Shown: positions 46,082 to 55,342 of the stretch, piece by piece
Position numbering within the stretch: the first letter of the stretch is position 1
How the letters are laid out: each line of letters begins with the position of its first letter
DNA from: an uncultured Pseudomonadales bacterium
GTDB taxonomy: Bacteria > Pseudomonadota > Gammaproteobacteria > Pseudomonadales > Porticoccaceae
Direction: 5' to 3'
Assembly: GCA_943787675.1 (NCBI GenBank)
Contig: CALSNK010000009.1
Coordinates: 124,001-188,000, forward strand
DNA: 64,000 nucleotides
Translations under genes and position numbers: made by a program
The notes under the pieces: generated by a model
What the model saw: the letters and a program-made list of their open reading frames with translations, nothing else
Database searches by the model: none
Told to the model about the DNA's origin: nothing

Positions 46082-46555
46082 TTAGCTGTGGCGCATAATA
46101 CGCGCCTTCTGGCGATCCCAATCCTTAGCCTTGTCGTCTTGGCGTTTGTCATAGGTGGCCTTGCCCTTAGCCAGAGCAATTTCGCACTTAATAAGATGGC
46201 CTTTCCAATACAGGGCTGTGCACACGCAGGTGTGGCCTTTTTGGTTAACCCCTTCCTCAAGCTTTTGCAGCTCGCGGTGATTGAGGAGTAACTTTCTAGT
46301 TCTCGTGGGGTCGGTGACAAAATGCGTAGAGGCCGATGGTAGGGGTGCGATATTGGTGCCTATCAAAAAGGCCTCGCCATTTTTCAAAAACACATAGGTA
46401 TCCGTCAGGTTGACCCTGCCGTCACGTAAGCTTTTTACTTCCCAGCCCAATAGCGATATTCCCGCCTCAAATTTTTCTTCGAGGAAATAATCACGCTTCA
46501 CCTTTTTATTTAAGGCGATGGTGGTGGATTGCTGTTTGGGTTTCTTTTTAGTCAT
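46082..46555 (-). CDS. smpB: SsrA-binding protein SmpB
   Basis: Delivers tmRNA to stalled ribosomes for trans-translation. [20 protein letters not shown] at the N-terminus, [19 protein letters not shown] and the basic C-terminal tail ([11 protein letters not shown]) are typical. 157 residues. In Pseudomonas smpB is divergent from ratA; here a Na+ symporter gene lies between them. Confidence 0.97.
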   Translation of the reverse strand: MTKKKPKQQSTTIALNKKVKRDYFLEEKFEAGISLLGWEVKSLRDGRVNLTDTYVFLKNGEAFLIGTNIAPLPSASTHFVTDPTRTRKLLLNHRELQKLEEGVNQKGHTCVCTALYWKGHLIKCEIALAKGKATYDKRQDDKAKDWDRQKARIMRHS

Positions 46556-46672
46556 AGCCCGCGATTATACGTTGGCCACGGCGATTGTCATGAAATATTA
46601 CCAACCTTAATTAGATACTGTATTCAATAGGGGTTATGGGTACAATTTGGCCATCAAAAACGGAGAGCACTT

Positions 46673-48046
46673 GTGGCAATACAACAAAAAGGAATGCATG
46701 GGGCCTGGGCCAGTCGATGGACCTTTATTATGGCCGCGACGGGTTCAGCTGTTGGCCTGGGTAATATGTGGAAGTTTCCCTATGTGGCAGGTAGCAATGG
46801 CGGTGGTGCCTTTGTCCTGGTCTACCTGGGCTGCATTCTGCTAATCGGTGTGCCGGTCATGATGGCTGAGGTGTTGATTGGCCGACAGGGCCGTCAAAGC
46901 CCGGTCAACTCTATGCGCGATGTGGTTAACGAAAGCGGTGCTGATTCCCGTTGGCGCCATGTTGGCTGGGTAGGTGTTGCGGCGGGTATGTTAATCCTGT
47001 CGTTTTACGCAGTGATTGCTGGCTGGGCACTGGCTTATATTTTTGAAGCGGCCTCTGGCGACTTAGTTGGCATCAACGGTGATACCGCAGGTGCAATATT
47101 TGGCAACCTGCTGGCAGATCCCGGTCGCCTGATTTTCTGGCAGTCAGTATTCATGTTGCTCTGTATCGGTGTAGTGGTGGGGGGCGTAAAAAAAGGGTTG
47201 GGTGTCGCGGTAGAAATACTCATGCCATTGCTGTTTATTATGCTGCTGCTACTGCTGGGCTTTAGTTTTTTTAAGGGAGATTTTGCGGCGGCGTGGAATT
47301 TCCTGTTTAACTTTAATGTTGAATTGCTGACTTGGCGCGGCGTGCTTGAAGCTATGGGCCAGGCATTCTTTACCCTGAGTATTGGTATGGGTGCGATTAT
47401 GGCCTACGGCGCCTATATGCCCCAGAACGCGAATATAGGTAAAACCGTTTTGATCGTGGCATTTTTTGATAGCCTGGTTGCGATTGTCTCTGGATTGATT
47501 ATTTTCTCGATTGTTTTTGCTACCCCAGGAATCGAGCCCAGTGCCGGCCCCGGACTAATGTTTATCAGCCTTCCCATCGCTTTCGGCGGTATGCCCGGCG
47601 GCCTGTTAATTGGCTCGGCATTTTTTGTTCTGGTGTCTATTGCGGCCTGGAGTTCGGCTATTTCTCTGTTGGAACCCTGTGTTGCCTGGTTGATAGAGGC
47701 TAAGAACATGGGGCGTGTGCAGGCTAATCTGCTGCTGGCTGGCTTTGCCTGGCTGCTGGGTCTGGGTTCTGTGCTGTCATTTAATGTCTGGTCTCACATA
47801 AAGTTGGCTGGCTTTACCATTTTCGATTTCCTCGACTTCTTAACGGCCAATATTATGCTACCCCTGTCGGGGCTGTTGATCGCTCTGTTTGTTGGCTATG
47901 CAATGAAAAAGGAATTAATTGATACCCAGATGGTGGGCACATCGGCGAGGGTAATGAAACTGTGGCAAGTCACATTGCGATATATTGCACCTGTGGCGAT
48001 CAGTGCGGTGTTTGTGATGGGCATTGTCGATAAATTTTTCTCCTAG
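46673..48046 (+). CDS. Sodium-dependent transporter, NSS/SNF family
   Basis: Na+-coupled amino-acid-type symporter with eleven to twelve helices. Sodium-site sequence ATGSAVGLGNMWKFPYVAGSNGGGAF at the first helix, cited here by its core GSAVGLGNMWKFPY, and the helix-6 unwound region FFTLSIGMGAIMAYGAYM. Starts at GTG 46673 with CGGAGAG upstream. 457 residues, normal. It lies between smpB and ratA, eight bases before ratA, so may be co-transcribed with it. Substrate unknown. Confidence 0.9.
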   Translation: MAIQQKGMHGAWASRWTFIMAATGSAVGLGNMWKFPYVAGSNGGGAFVLVYLGCILLIGVPVMMAEVLIGRQGRQSPVNSMRDVVNESGADSRWRHVGWVGVAAGMLILSFYAVIAGWALAYIFEAASGDLVGINGDTAGAIFGNLLADPGRLIFWQSVFMLLCIGVVVGGVKKGLGVAVEILMPLLFIMLLLLLGFSFFKGDFAAAWNFLFNFNVELLTWRGVLEAMGQAFFTLSIGMGAIMAYGAYMPQNANIGKTVLIVAFFDSLVAIVSGLIIFSIVFATPGIEPSAGPGLMFISLPIAFGGMPGGLLIGSAFFVLVSIAAWSSAISLLEPCVAWLIEAKNMGRVQANLLLAGFAWLLGLGSVLSFNVWSHIKLAGFTIFDFLDFLTANIMLPLSGLLIALFVGYAMKKELIDTQMVGTSARVMKLWQVTLRYIAPVAISAVFVMGIVDKFFS

Positions 48047-48054
48047 GATTTGCT

Positions 48055-48519
48055 GTGACGACAATTAAGCGTTCAGCGCTGGTAATGCATCCGGCCAAGG
48101 CTATGTACTCATTAGTCAATGATGTATCGAGCTATCCAGAGTTTATGGATGGCTGCCATGGGGTTGAAGTATTTGAGCGCAGTGGCAGTACAATGTTGGC
48201 TCGCCTCGACCTTAAGAAGGCGGGGGTGAAGCTTAGTTTGATGACTAGAAATAATTTGCATGAAACTAACGCTGATGGGGTCGGCAGTATAGAGATGACG
48301 CTCGAGGATGGTCCGTTTAAAACCTTTCTTGGGGTCTGGACCTTTACGCCTTTAACCGAGGAAGCCTCTAAGGTATCTTTGGATTTGGAATTTGAGTTTA
48401 AGAATAGAGGCCTGGGTCTGGCGGCCTCTAATCTTTTTTCAGGGGTGGCTAATAATTTAGTCGACTCTCTGTGCCAGCGCGCTGACAAAGTTTTTATGGA
48501 GGGTCATGATGGCCGATAG
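48055..48519 (+). CDS. ratA: RatA-like START-domain protein (coenzyme Q-binding family)
   Basis: Polyketide cyclase/START fold protein. In E. coli the homologue has been reported as a ribosome association toxin and eukaryotic homologues (COQ10) bind ubiquinone. VNDVSSYPEFMDGCHGVEVFERSG at the N-terminus and FKNRGLGLAASNLFSGVANNLVDSL near the end are characteristic, quoted in part as FSGVANNLVDSL. Starts at GTG 48055. 154 residues. Followed by rnfH, the conserved pairing. Confidence 0.92.
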   Translation: MTTIKRSALVMHPAKAMYSLVNDVSSYPEFMDGCHGVEVFERSGSTMLARLDLKKAGVKLSLMTRNNLHETNADGVGSIEMTLEDGPFKTFLGVWTFTPLTEEASKVSLDLEFEFKNRGLGLAASNLFSGVANNLVDSLCQRADKVFMEGHDGR

Positions 48520-48575
48520 CACTGTTGAAGCTAGTGGCACTATTGAAGCTAGTAGCACTGAAAACTAAGAGCAGC

Positions 48576-48888
48576 ATGATTACCGTTGAGGTGGCCTATG
48601 CGCTGCCGGAGAAGCAGACATTGTTATCACTGTCCGTGCCGGCAGGAACAACGGCCTTAGAGGCGGTAGAGCAGTCCGGAATATTGACGACATACCCGCA
48701 GATCGATGTAAATAGCGACAAGATGGGGGTATTTTCTCAGGTGTTTGGGTACAAAAGGCTTGGATGAGCCGGCTGCCTATAAGATGCGTGAGAGAGACCG
48801 TATTGAAATTTATCGGCCTCTTATTGCCGACCCCAAAGAAGTCAGGCGCCGCCGCGCGGAAGAGGCCAAGGCTAAAAAAGAAGCTTAA
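48576..48888 (+). CDS. rnfH: RnfH family ubiquitin-like protein, frame broken once
   Basis: Small beta-grasp protein usually paired with ratA; role unknown. [20 protein letters not shown] starts the conserved part. The frame stops at 48767 after GYKRLG; removing one G of three at 48747-48749 gives [26 protein letters not shown] to the stop at 48888, quoted in part as [18 protein letters not shown], which is the conserved RnfH end. Repaired length about 104 residues. The true start may lie further upstream (ATG 48506/48509) in another frame. Confidence 0.85.
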
Positions 48889-48925
48889 GGGAAGGCCTAG
48901 TCATAGGCTCTAAATTCGAGCACAT

Positions 48926-48951
48926 AAAAAGCAGGCTTAGGCCTGCTTTTT
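48926..48951. terminator. Bidirectional Rho-independent terminator
   Basis: aaaaagcaggc-ttag-gcctgctttttt-type hairpin: eleven pairs including the A/T flanks, with T tract on the plus strand and A tract giving a T tract on the minus strand. It lies between the convergent rnfH and bamE genes and serves both. Confidence 0.92.
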
Positions 48952-48994
48952 AGTATTCTTCAGACGTCACTATCCAGCCAGATTTTGGCGCGCT

Positions 48995-49348
48995 TCAGCG
49001 CTCTTCAGGAACGGCCGCAGTAGGCAAGTAGTCCCCAGTCATTCGCGTCAGGTTGCCCTCGGCATCAAAGTAGATGGTTACCCGTTCTTCGGTGGTGACA
49101 CCCTCTGGCGACAGGCGGCTATAGTAATAATCCCAGCGCTGCTGATCGAAGGTATCTGCGATCAACGGTGTTCCCAGTACAAACTGAACCTGCGACTTGG
49201 TCATGCCCGGGAGCAGCTTATCAATCATTTCTTGATCAACAATATTACCTTGCTTGATCTCAACTTTGTGCACGCTAGGAAACTTGACCCAGCTGCAGCC
49301 AGTGGTAAGTAGTGTAAAACTAATCAGTAAGGTAAGAACTATTCGCAT
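48995..49348 (-). CDS. bamE: Outer-membrane assembly lipoprotein BamE (OmlA/SmpA)
   Basis: Small lipoprotein of the BAM complex that inserts outer-membrane beta-barrels. Lipobox LLTTGC, then IDKLLPGMTKSQVQFVLGTP and QRWDYYYSR, both hallmarks. 117 residues. Divergent from fur, as in Pseudomonas. Confidence 0.95.
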   Translation of the reverse strand: MRIVLTLLISFTLLTTGCSWVKFPSVHKVEIKQGNIVDQEMIDKLLPGMTKSQVQFVLGTPLIADTFDQQRWDYYYSRLSPEGVTTEERVTIYFDAEGNLTRMTGDYLPTAAVPEER

Positions 49349-49417
49349 TGATGGCTTCCAGTTGGTTCCGCAAACGGTGATAATACCTAATGCACATCCT
49401 ATAGAGAAGAGGTAACT

Positions 49418-49825
49418 ATGACTCCAGAAGATCAGGAGCTAAAAAAAGTCGGCCTAAAGGTCACATTACCCAGAATCAAGATTTTACAGATCCTTGAGAA
49501 CTGCGCTGACCGGCATATGACTGCCGAGGATATCTATCAGGCGCTGCGTGATGCTGCGGAAGATGTGGGTATAGCAACGGTCTATAGAGTACTGACTCAG
49601 TTTGAGGCCGCCGGCCTTATTGAGCGACACAATTTTGACAATGGTCCCGCCGTTTATGAGCTTGATCGCGGCGAGCACCATGATCATATGGTCTGTACAG
49701 AAACAGGCGCTGTGATCGAATTTCACGATGCTGAGATTGAAAAAATTCAAGAGCGCATTGCCACCCAAAATGGTTATCAGCTAGTGGGCCACAGTTTGGT
49801 TTTATACGTGAAGCCTAAAGATTGA
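49418..49825 (+). CDS. fur: Ferric uptake regulator
   Basis: Fe2+-responsive repressor. N-terminal winged helix (LKVTLPRIKILQILE, GIATVYRVLTQFEAAGLI) and metal-binding dimerisation domain (HHDHMVC, E, HSLVLYVK). It has only one cysteine where E. coli Fur has CxxC (here CTETG), the situation also found in Pseudomonas Fur. 135 residues. No convincing Fur box is seen in the 69-base gap to bamE. Confidence 0.96.
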   Translation: MTPEDQELKKVGLKVTLPRIKILQILENCADRHMTAEDIYQALRDAAEDVGIATVYRVLTQFEAAGLIERHNFDNGPAVYELDRGEHHDHMVCTETGAVIEFHDAEIEKIQERIATQNGYQLVGHSLVLYVKPKD

Positions 49826-49865
49826 GCACTGCATTAACCCTTAAAATAATAAGAATAAAATTCTC

Positions 49866-51245
49866 ATGATTTCACTACAGCAACTCGAAGACTTCTTTAA
49901 TGCCTGGGCCGATATGATGTGGAGCACGCCTCTGGTGATCCTGCTGGTTGGTGGGGGTGTGTTCTTTATGTTTTATTCCCGCTTTCAGCCCTATCGGTAT
50001 TTCGGCCATGCGATTGATTTACTGCGGGGCAAATACAGCGACCCCAATGATCCGGGTTTTATTCCCCATTCTCAGGCGTTAGCCACCGCGCTCTCTGGCA
50101 CTATTGGCCTGGGCAACATTGCCGGTGTGGCTATTGCCATTAGCATTGGCGGTCCTGGTGCTGTGTTCTGGATGTGGGTCACTGCCATCGTGGGTGTAGC
50201 CACCAAATTTTATACGGCCTCGCTGTCGGTTATGTATCGCAAGACAGATGCCGATGGTGTAGTCAATGGCGGCCCTATGTATGTGATTACTCAGGGAATG
50301 GGCCAACGCTGGTATCCACTGGCGGCCGTATTTGCTGTGGCTTGCTTGGTGGGGGCGCTGCCGCTTTTTCAGGCCAATCAATTTATTCAATTGCTCAGAG
50401 ATGTGGTGGCTATTCCCGCTGGTTGGGCAACCCCTGAGGAGCATTTCACCTTTGATTTGGTGTCCAGTTCAATTGTAGCTGTGTTGGTGGCCATGGTTGT
50501 GGCGGGTCGAATTCAGCGCATCGGACGCCTGACCGTAAGATTAGTGCCTACCATGGTAGTCATGTATTTAATGATGACAGCCACGGTGCTGTACACCTAC
50601 GCCTCAGAAATTCCGGCCATGTTATGGCTGATTGTCAGCGACGCATTTACGGGTGAAGCCGCTGCAGGTGGCTCTATCGGCGCGGTTATTTTAATTGGTG
50701 TACGCCGAGGCGCCTTTAGTAATGAAGCGGGCATTGGTACCGAATCTCTGGCCCATGGTGCGGCTAAAACAGTCGAGCCGATAAGAGAGGGTATTGTGGC
50801 GATGGTTGGGCCGGTTATTGATACCTTGGTGGTCTGTACCTGTACCGCGCTGATTATTTTGCTAACCGGTGTCTGGGACAATGATTCTGGTCTTGCGGGT
50901 GTGACTATGACCGCACGCGCAATTGAGCAGGTATTCCCAGTGACGGGTATCTACCTATTATTGATTATGGTGGGCATGTTGAGTTTCAGTACCATGGTTA
51001 CCATGTGGTTCTATGGTGTGAAGTGCATGGGCTTCTTGATTGGGGTTGAGCGCCAATACTATTATTCGCCCATCTACCTGGGCCTGCTGGTTGTGGGAGC
51101 GGTAGTCTCTATGGATATCGTCAATGGTTTGATACTGGCGTCCTATGCCACCATGGCAATACCGACCATGATTTCGGCGCTGTATCTGGCACCGAAAGTG
51201 AATGTGGCAGCGAAGGCTTACTTTGCGGAACTTAAGTCTAAGTAA
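49866..51245 (+). CDS. Alanine or glycine:cation symporter (AGCS family)
   Basis: Na+-coupled uptake of alanine, glycine or related amino acids. LSGTIGLGNIAGVAIAISIGGPGA is the sodium/substrate signature (quoted in part: GTIGLGNIAGVAIAI), and RRGAFSNEAGIGTESLAHG is diagnostic. About eleven helices in 459 residues. It follows fur by 40 bases; iron control is possible but not shown. Confidence 0.92.
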   Translation: MISLQQLEDFFNAWADMMWSTPLVILLVGGGVFFMFYSRFQPYRYFGHAIDLLRGKYSDPNDPGFIPHSQALATALSGTIGLGNIAGVAIAISIGGPGAVFWMWVTAIVGVATKFYTASLSVMYRKTDADGVVNGGPMYVITQGMGQRWYPLAAVFAVACLVGALPLFQANQFIQLLRDVVAIPAGWATPEEHFTFDLVSSSIVAVLVAMVVAGRIQRIGRLTVRLVPTMVVMYLMMTATVLYTYASEIPAMLWLIVSDAFTGEAAAGGSIGAVILIGVRRGAFSNEAGIGTESLAHGAAKTVEPIREGIVAMVGPVIDTLVVCTCTALIILLTGVWDNDSGLAGVTMTARAIEQVFPVTGIYLLLIMVGMLSFSTMVTMWFYGVKCMGFLIGVERQYYYSPIYLGLLVVGAVVSMDIVNGLILASYATMAIPTMISALYLAPKVNVAAKAYFAELKSK

Positions 51246-51252
51246 GGCTGCT

Positions 51253-51279
51253 GCCGAGTGCTCTAGTAGAGTGCTCGGC
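51253..51279 (+). terminator. Hairpin downstream of the AGCS gene
   Basis: gccgag-tg-ctct-agt-agag-tg-ctcggc folds into a stem of six and four pairs with a symmetric TG/TG mismatch. It lies eight bases after the stop; no T run follows, so it is a weak terminator or RNA-stabilising element. Confidence 0.5.
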
Positions 51280-51334
51280 TTATTAGATAGCTCGGCTTGC
51301 TAGAGAGCTCGGCTCAGTAGAGAACTCGGCAGCT
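51273..51334. repeat. Degenerate 17-base tandem repeats
   Basis: gctcggct recurs at 51273, 51290 and 51307, with actcggca at 51324, giving a 17-base period with tagaga between. Lies between convergent AGCS and glutathione peroxidase genes. Confidence 0.7.
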
Positions 51335-51350
51335 AAAAAACAGCTAGCGG

Positions 51351-51830
51351 CTAAAGCAGCTTTTCAATATCTTTGCCGATGTCTGCAGGCTTGCTGATGC
51401 TGCCAAATCGCTTAACCACGTTGCCTTCACGGTCGACTAAAAACTTGGTGAAGTTCCACTTGATACCATCGGTAATAACGCCGCCGGCCTGTTGGGTCAG
51501 GTAGGTATACAGTGGATGTCTGTTGGGGCCATTGACGTCAATTTTTCCCATCACGGGAAAGCTCAAGCCGTAGTTCATCTGACAAAACTCCTGGACCTCC
51601 GCATTGCTGCCAGGCTCCTGCTTGCCAAACTGATTGCAGGGCATGGCAATAACCACCAGACCGCTCTCGCTGTGTTTTTCATGCAGTGCCTGTAATCCCT
51701 CGTACTGGGGCGTAAAGCCACATTTACTGGCCGTGTTAACAATCAGCAGTACTTTGCCACGGTAGTCTTCAAGAGATTTTTCATCGCCCTTACTGGTGGG
51801 TACGCTGAGGTCGTAAATTGATGCAGTCAT
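51351..51830 (-). CDS. Glutathione peroxidase (thiol peroxidase type)
   Basis: Reduces hydroperoxides with a cysteine in place of selenocysteine: NTASKCGFTPQYEGLQAL (Cys near residue 36), the Gln motif MPCNQFGKQEPG and the Trp in KWNFTKFLVD. The second Cys in the NQFG motif is present, so it is probably thioredoxin-dependent. 159 residues, monomeric bacterial type. Lies 24 bases downstream of panB on the minus strand, where panC stands in Pseudomonas. Confidence 0.93.
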   Translation of the reverse strand: MTASIYDLSVPTSKGDEKSLEDYRGKVLLIVNTASKCGFTPQYEGLQALHEKHSESGLVVIAMPCNQFGKQEPGSNAEVQEFCQMNYGLSFPVMGKIDVNGPNRHPLYTYLTQQAGGVITDGIKWNFTKFLVDREGNVVKRFGSISKPADIGKDIEKLL

Positions 51831-51854
51831 AGTTATTCTTCTTATTTTAAAGGG

Positions 51855-52646
51855 TTACTTAAAGCAGTGTTCTGTTGCGGGAAAGCTGCCATCACGAACG
51901 GCATTGCCGTAGGCGGTAATGGCATCCTGAATGCTTGATGAGGTCTCAAGAAAGTTGCGCGAAAATCGTGGTAGGCGCTGGGAAATACCCAGCATATCGT
52001 GGAGTACCAACACCTGAGCGTCGGTGTCTGGTCCGGCACCAATACCGATCACCGGTATGGTTAATGCCTGTGATAGTTCACGGCCAAGAGACGAGGGTAC
52101 GCATTCCACCACCATTAAATCGGCACCGGCTTCTTCAAGTATCTTAGCTTCAGCGATCATCTGCGCTGCGGCCTCTTCTTCTTTACCCTGCACCTTATAG
52201 CCGCCGAGTTTATGCACGGACTGTGGGGTTAGACCCACATGCCCACAGACGGGAATACCCCGCTCGCTGAGCATGTAAACGCTTTCCGCCAGCCATTCGC
52301 CACCTTCTAACTTAACCATCTGAGCACCGGCCTGCATCAGTATCGCGGCATTATCCATAGCCTGGCTTTCGGTGGCATAAGACATAAAGGGCATATCTGT
52401 CACCAGCAGGGTACGACTGTTGCCACGCTTTACGGCGGCGGTGTGGTAGGCCATTTCGTCGACAGTGACAGGGATGGTGCTGTCACGTCCCTGAATAACA
52501 TTGCCCAGAGAATCACCGACCAAGGTAACTTCTATGGCGGCGGTTTCGATGAGTCGCGAAAAGGTGTAATCGTAGGCAGTGATAACGGCAAATTTTTCAG
52601 CGGCCGCCTTCATGGCATTCAAACTGCTAATGGTGGTGGTTTTCAT
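51855..52646 (-). CDS. panB: 3-methyl-2-oxobutanoate hydroxymethyltransferase
   Basis: First step of pantothenate synthesis: adds a hydroxymethyl group to alpha-ketoisovalerate. [35 protein letters not shown] with metal Asp, MVKLEGGEW, and [14 protein letters not shown] are all present. 263 residues. Its usual partner panC is missing at this place. Confidence 0.97.
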   Translation of the reverse strand: MKTTTISSLNAMKAAAEKFAVITAYDYTFSRLIETAAIEVTLVGDSLGNVIQGRDSTIPVTVDEMAYHTAAVKRGNSRTLLVTDMPFMSYATESQAMDNAAILMQAGAQMVKLEGGEWLAESVYMLSERGIPVCGHVGLTPQSVHKLGGYKVQGKEEEAAAQMIAEAKILEEAGADLMVVECVPSSLGRELSQALTIPVIGIGAGPDTDAQVLVLHDMLGISQRLPRFSRNFLETSSSIQDAITAYGNAVRDGSFPATEHCFK

Positions 52647-52716
52647 TGTGAACTTGAAACCTCAATAGGTCTGCGAGTCGGCCACGGTACTGGGTTTGGT
52701 CGACGATGACAAGAGA

Positions 52717-53484
52717 TCAGCCTGTGGCTAATTGGTTAATAGGGCTTTTAATAGAATCTACCATGGGGCGAGCAATAGGATGGGGATTGTAATAATGACG
52801 CCCCGATTTTAGCTGCACTATGTATTTTACTAGATTTTCGTAATCCAGATCACCTTCCGCCAGATTGATTGCTGCGGTATTAACGATCAGCAGTGGCGTG
52901 TCGTTGTAATGATAAAAGAACTGGGTGTAGGCGTCGTTTAACTGCTGAAGATAGGCCTGCTCTATGGGCTTTTCTATCGCTGTGCCGCGGCGCTGCACAC
53001 GTTCATATAGGGTTTCTGTGGGGGCCTGCAGATAGATCACCAGATCTGGCTTGGGCAGGTCGGTAATAATATTGTCATAGACGTTTTGATACAGGCGATA
53101 CTCGTCGTCGTCCAAGGTGACCTTGGCAAAAAGCGGGTCTTTGTCGATCAGAAAATCCGAGACGCGCACCTGCTGAAAGATATCTCCCTGACGCAGATCC
53201 TGCAATTTACGCATACGCTGAAATAAGAAAAATAGCTGAGTGGGCAGAGCATTGCCCTTACGATCCTGATAAAACCGCTCTAAAAATGGGTTTTCTTCAG
53301 CTTCTTCAAGAAGTGTTTCATAGTTAAAAGTCTGGGCCAGACGTTTGGCTAATGTGGTTTTACCAATGCCAATGGGGCCTTCTATAGCAATGTAGCTAGG
53401 GATGCTCGATGCGGTGAGATCAAGTGCTAAATCATTGAGACTATTCTGTTCCACATTGCCCTCCGAGGTTTTTGCTGAGTCCAA
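52717..53484 (-). CDS. Deoxynucleoside kinase
   Basis: Phosphorylates deoxynucleosides for salvage. The P-loop IEGPIGIGKTTLAKRLA (residues 34-50), the ERFYQD and SDFLIDKDPLFAK segments, and the lid RVQRRGTAIEK correspond to the dCK/dGK family. 255 residues. It sits between folK (three-base gap) and panB, on the same strand, an insertion relative to the Pseudomonas order; probably co-transcribed. Confidence 0.88.
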   Translation of the reverse strand: MDSAKTSEGNVEQNSLNDLALDLTASSIPSYIAIEGPIGIGKTTLAKRLAQTFNYETLLEEAEENPFLERFYQDRKGNALPTQLFFLFQRMRKLQDLRQGDIFQQVRVSDFLIDKDPLFAKVTLDDDEYRLYQNVYDNIITDLPKPDLVIYLQAPTETLYERVQRRGTAIEKPIEQAYLQQLNDAYTQFFYHYNDTPLLIVNTAAINLAEGDLDYENLVKYIVQLKSGRHYYNPHPIARPMVDSIKSPINQLATG

Positions 53485-53487
53485 ATA

Positions 53488-53976
53488 CTATAATTTTACG
53501 ATACCTTGGTCAGAGCAGTTTGCCAATAGGCTGAGGATATTTTCACCCGTCGGCAAGACAATACTGGAATCTAAATCTTGAAGAGGGGCCAGTACAAAGG
53601 CGCGCTCATACATTCTGGGGTGCGGGATGGTCAATCGTTCGCTGTCTATAACCTGCTGATCGTAGAGCAGAATATCCAGATCTAGGGTTCTGGCTCCCCA
53701 GCGAATGGTGCGCATCCGGCCCTGCTGCTGCTCTATCTGCTGCAGGCAGTCGAGAAGGTCTAGGGGTGAGAGTTGAGTATTAAGATATGCCACAGCATTG
53801 ATGTAATCAGGCTGATTGCCGGGACCAATGGCCTGGGTCTGGTAGCGATTGGACACCGCTAAAAGATGGATGTCGGGGTGCTGTGAAATACTGTCGATGG
53901 CATGGTCTAGCTGGGTTTCAGGACTGCCGGCATCACCTTCAAGGTTGCTGCCCAGCCCGATATATACCTCAGCCAT
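53488..53976 (-). CDS. folK: 2-amino-4-hydroxy-6-hydroxymethyldihydropteridine pyrophosphokinase
   Basis: Folate synthesis enzyme transferring pyrophosphate to the pterin. AEVYIGLGSNLEGD at the N-terminus, the RWGARTLDLDILLYD signature with metal Asp pair and IPHPRMYERAFVLAPL. The frame is open to 54093, but the homologous start is ATG 53976, eight bases after pcnB stops at 53984. 162 residues. Confidence 0.95.
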   Translation of the reverse strand: MAEVYIGLGSNLEGDAGSPETQLDHAIDSISQHPDIHLLAVSNRYQTQAIGPGNQPDYINAVAYLNTQLSPLDLLDCLQQIEQQQGRMRTIRWGARTLDLDILLYDQQVIDSERLTIPHPRMYERAFVLAPLQDLDSSIVLPTGENILSLLANCSDQGIVKL

Positions 53977-53983
53977 AACGCGG

Positions 53984-55342
53984 CTACTCTGGTGTAGAGT
54001 TGGGCTTTGGTTTACGCCGATTACGACGCTTGCGATTACTGCCGGGATCGCCAACCGTACGAGACATCTGTTCCTGCATATCTTCGCTGGCATCCTGATA
54101 GGCCGTCCACCAGTCTCCCAGTCCGCTCAACTCTTCACCGGCCTGCTCGCGGAGTAACACAAAGTCATAGGCAGCACGAAAGCGTGGGTGCTCGGCGAGA
54201 CGTTTGGCCCGATGTCCGCCTCGGCGGGGCAACAGTAGCTGTAAGTCCCAGATCTCGCGCATGGGCAGGGTAAAGCGACGGGGAATAGCCGTGATAGAAA
54301 TCTGTTTGGCGATTACTTCGCCTGAGGCCTTACTCAGGGCATAGGCTGCCGAGTTGCCACGGTCGCGGTAATGAGCGGCCAGTTTTTGCACGGCTGGCCA
54401 GAGTAATGCGGCATAGATAAAGGCTGGCGTCACACGCTTTTTAGAGCGAATACGCAGGTCAGTATTGGTAAATGCCTGCTGAATAAGCTTGCTAGTAAGA
54501 CCGTTGTTGTCTTTCATCATCCCGCCTATTTGGGGAATGATGCGCTCGAATAAGCCGTATTCATGGAGCAACCAAAAAGAGGCTAGGCCCTGACCACTCA
54601 TAAATAGTTTGAGGGTTTCATCAAACAGTCGGGGTGGTGAAACATGTTCTAGATCGGTTGCCAGCTTGTGCATGGGCTTGCCGGTGCGAGGTTCGATAGT
54701 GAATCCGAGCTTGGCGGCAAAACGCACCACTCGCAGCATACGTACTGGATCTTCACGGAACCTTGTGGCGGGATCACCCATAATACGAATCATGCGCTTT
54801 TCAATATCACCCAGACCCTCGGCGAAGTCATGGATGCTGTTGTCGCCTGGATCGTAGTACATGGCATTGATGGTCAGGTCGCGGCGACTTGCATCATCGG
54901 TGAGGCTGCCAAATACATTGTCTCGCGTAAGCATCCCGCTATCGGTCTGCTGACGATGGTTTTTTCGGTTGCCATTAGATTTGTTTTCATTTGAGCGGAA
55001 GGTCGTCACTTCAATAATTTCGCGACTAAATTGGACATGCACAATTTGAAAACGACGACCAATAATTCTTGAACGTCTAAATAATGATTTTACTTCGGCG
55101 GGTTTGGCATCAGTAGCTACGTCAAAATCTTTGGCCTTGAGCCCCATAAGCAGGTCACGCACGGCGCCACCCACTACGTAGGCTTCGTATCCGGCATCCT
55201 GCAACACCTCGACTACTTTGCGCGCATCGCGGCTGATCATTTTGGGTGATAACGAATGATATTCGGACGTGACGATAGCGGGCTCACCAGTATCTCGTTG
55301 AGACTGACCCTTATCGAAGAACCTACTAATAATTTCCAGCAT
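53984..55342 (-). CDS. pcnB: Poly(A) polymerase I
   Basis: Adds 3' poly(A) tails that promote RNA decay. Nucleotidyltransferase core YVVGGAVRDLLMGLKAKDFDVATDA, quoted in part as GGAVRDLLMGLKAKDFDV, RRFQIVHVQF, RRDLTINAMYYD and the basic C-terminus (NRKRRNRRKPKPN) typical of PcnB rather than CCA-adding enzymes. 452 residues. Downstream of cbrB on the same strand, as in Pseudomonas. Confidence 0.95.
   Translation of the reverse strand: MLEIISRFFDKGQSQRDTGEPAIVTSEYHSLSPKMISRDARKVVEVLQDAGYEAYVVGGAVRDLLMGLKAKDFDVATDAKPAEVKSLFRRSRIIGRRFQIVHVQFSREIIEVTTFRSNENKSNGNRKNHRQQTDSGMLTRDNVFGSLTDDASRRDLTINAMYYDPGDNSIHDFAEGLGDIEKRMIRIMGDPATRFREDPVRMLRVVRFAAKLGFTIEPRTGKPMHKLATDLEHVSPPRLFDETLKLFMSGQGLASFWLLHEYGLFERIIPQIGGMMKDNNGLTSKLIQQAFTNTDLRIRSKKRVTPAFIYAALLWPAVQKLAAHYRDRGNSAAYALSKASGEVIAKQISITAIPRRFTLPMREIWDLQLLLPRRGGHRAKRLAEHPRFRAAYDFVLLREQAGEELSGLGDWWTAYQDASEDMQEQMSRTVGDPGSNRKRRNRRKPKPNSTPE

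Noticed and set aside
49349..49417. Fur box in the bamE-fur gap (gataatacctaatgcac)
   Set aside because: Only the first six bases match the consensus and the symmetry is absent.
51253..51334. Regular short repeats as a possible CRISPR array
   Set aside because: Period of 17 with degenerate units and no spacers; there are no cas genes in the window.
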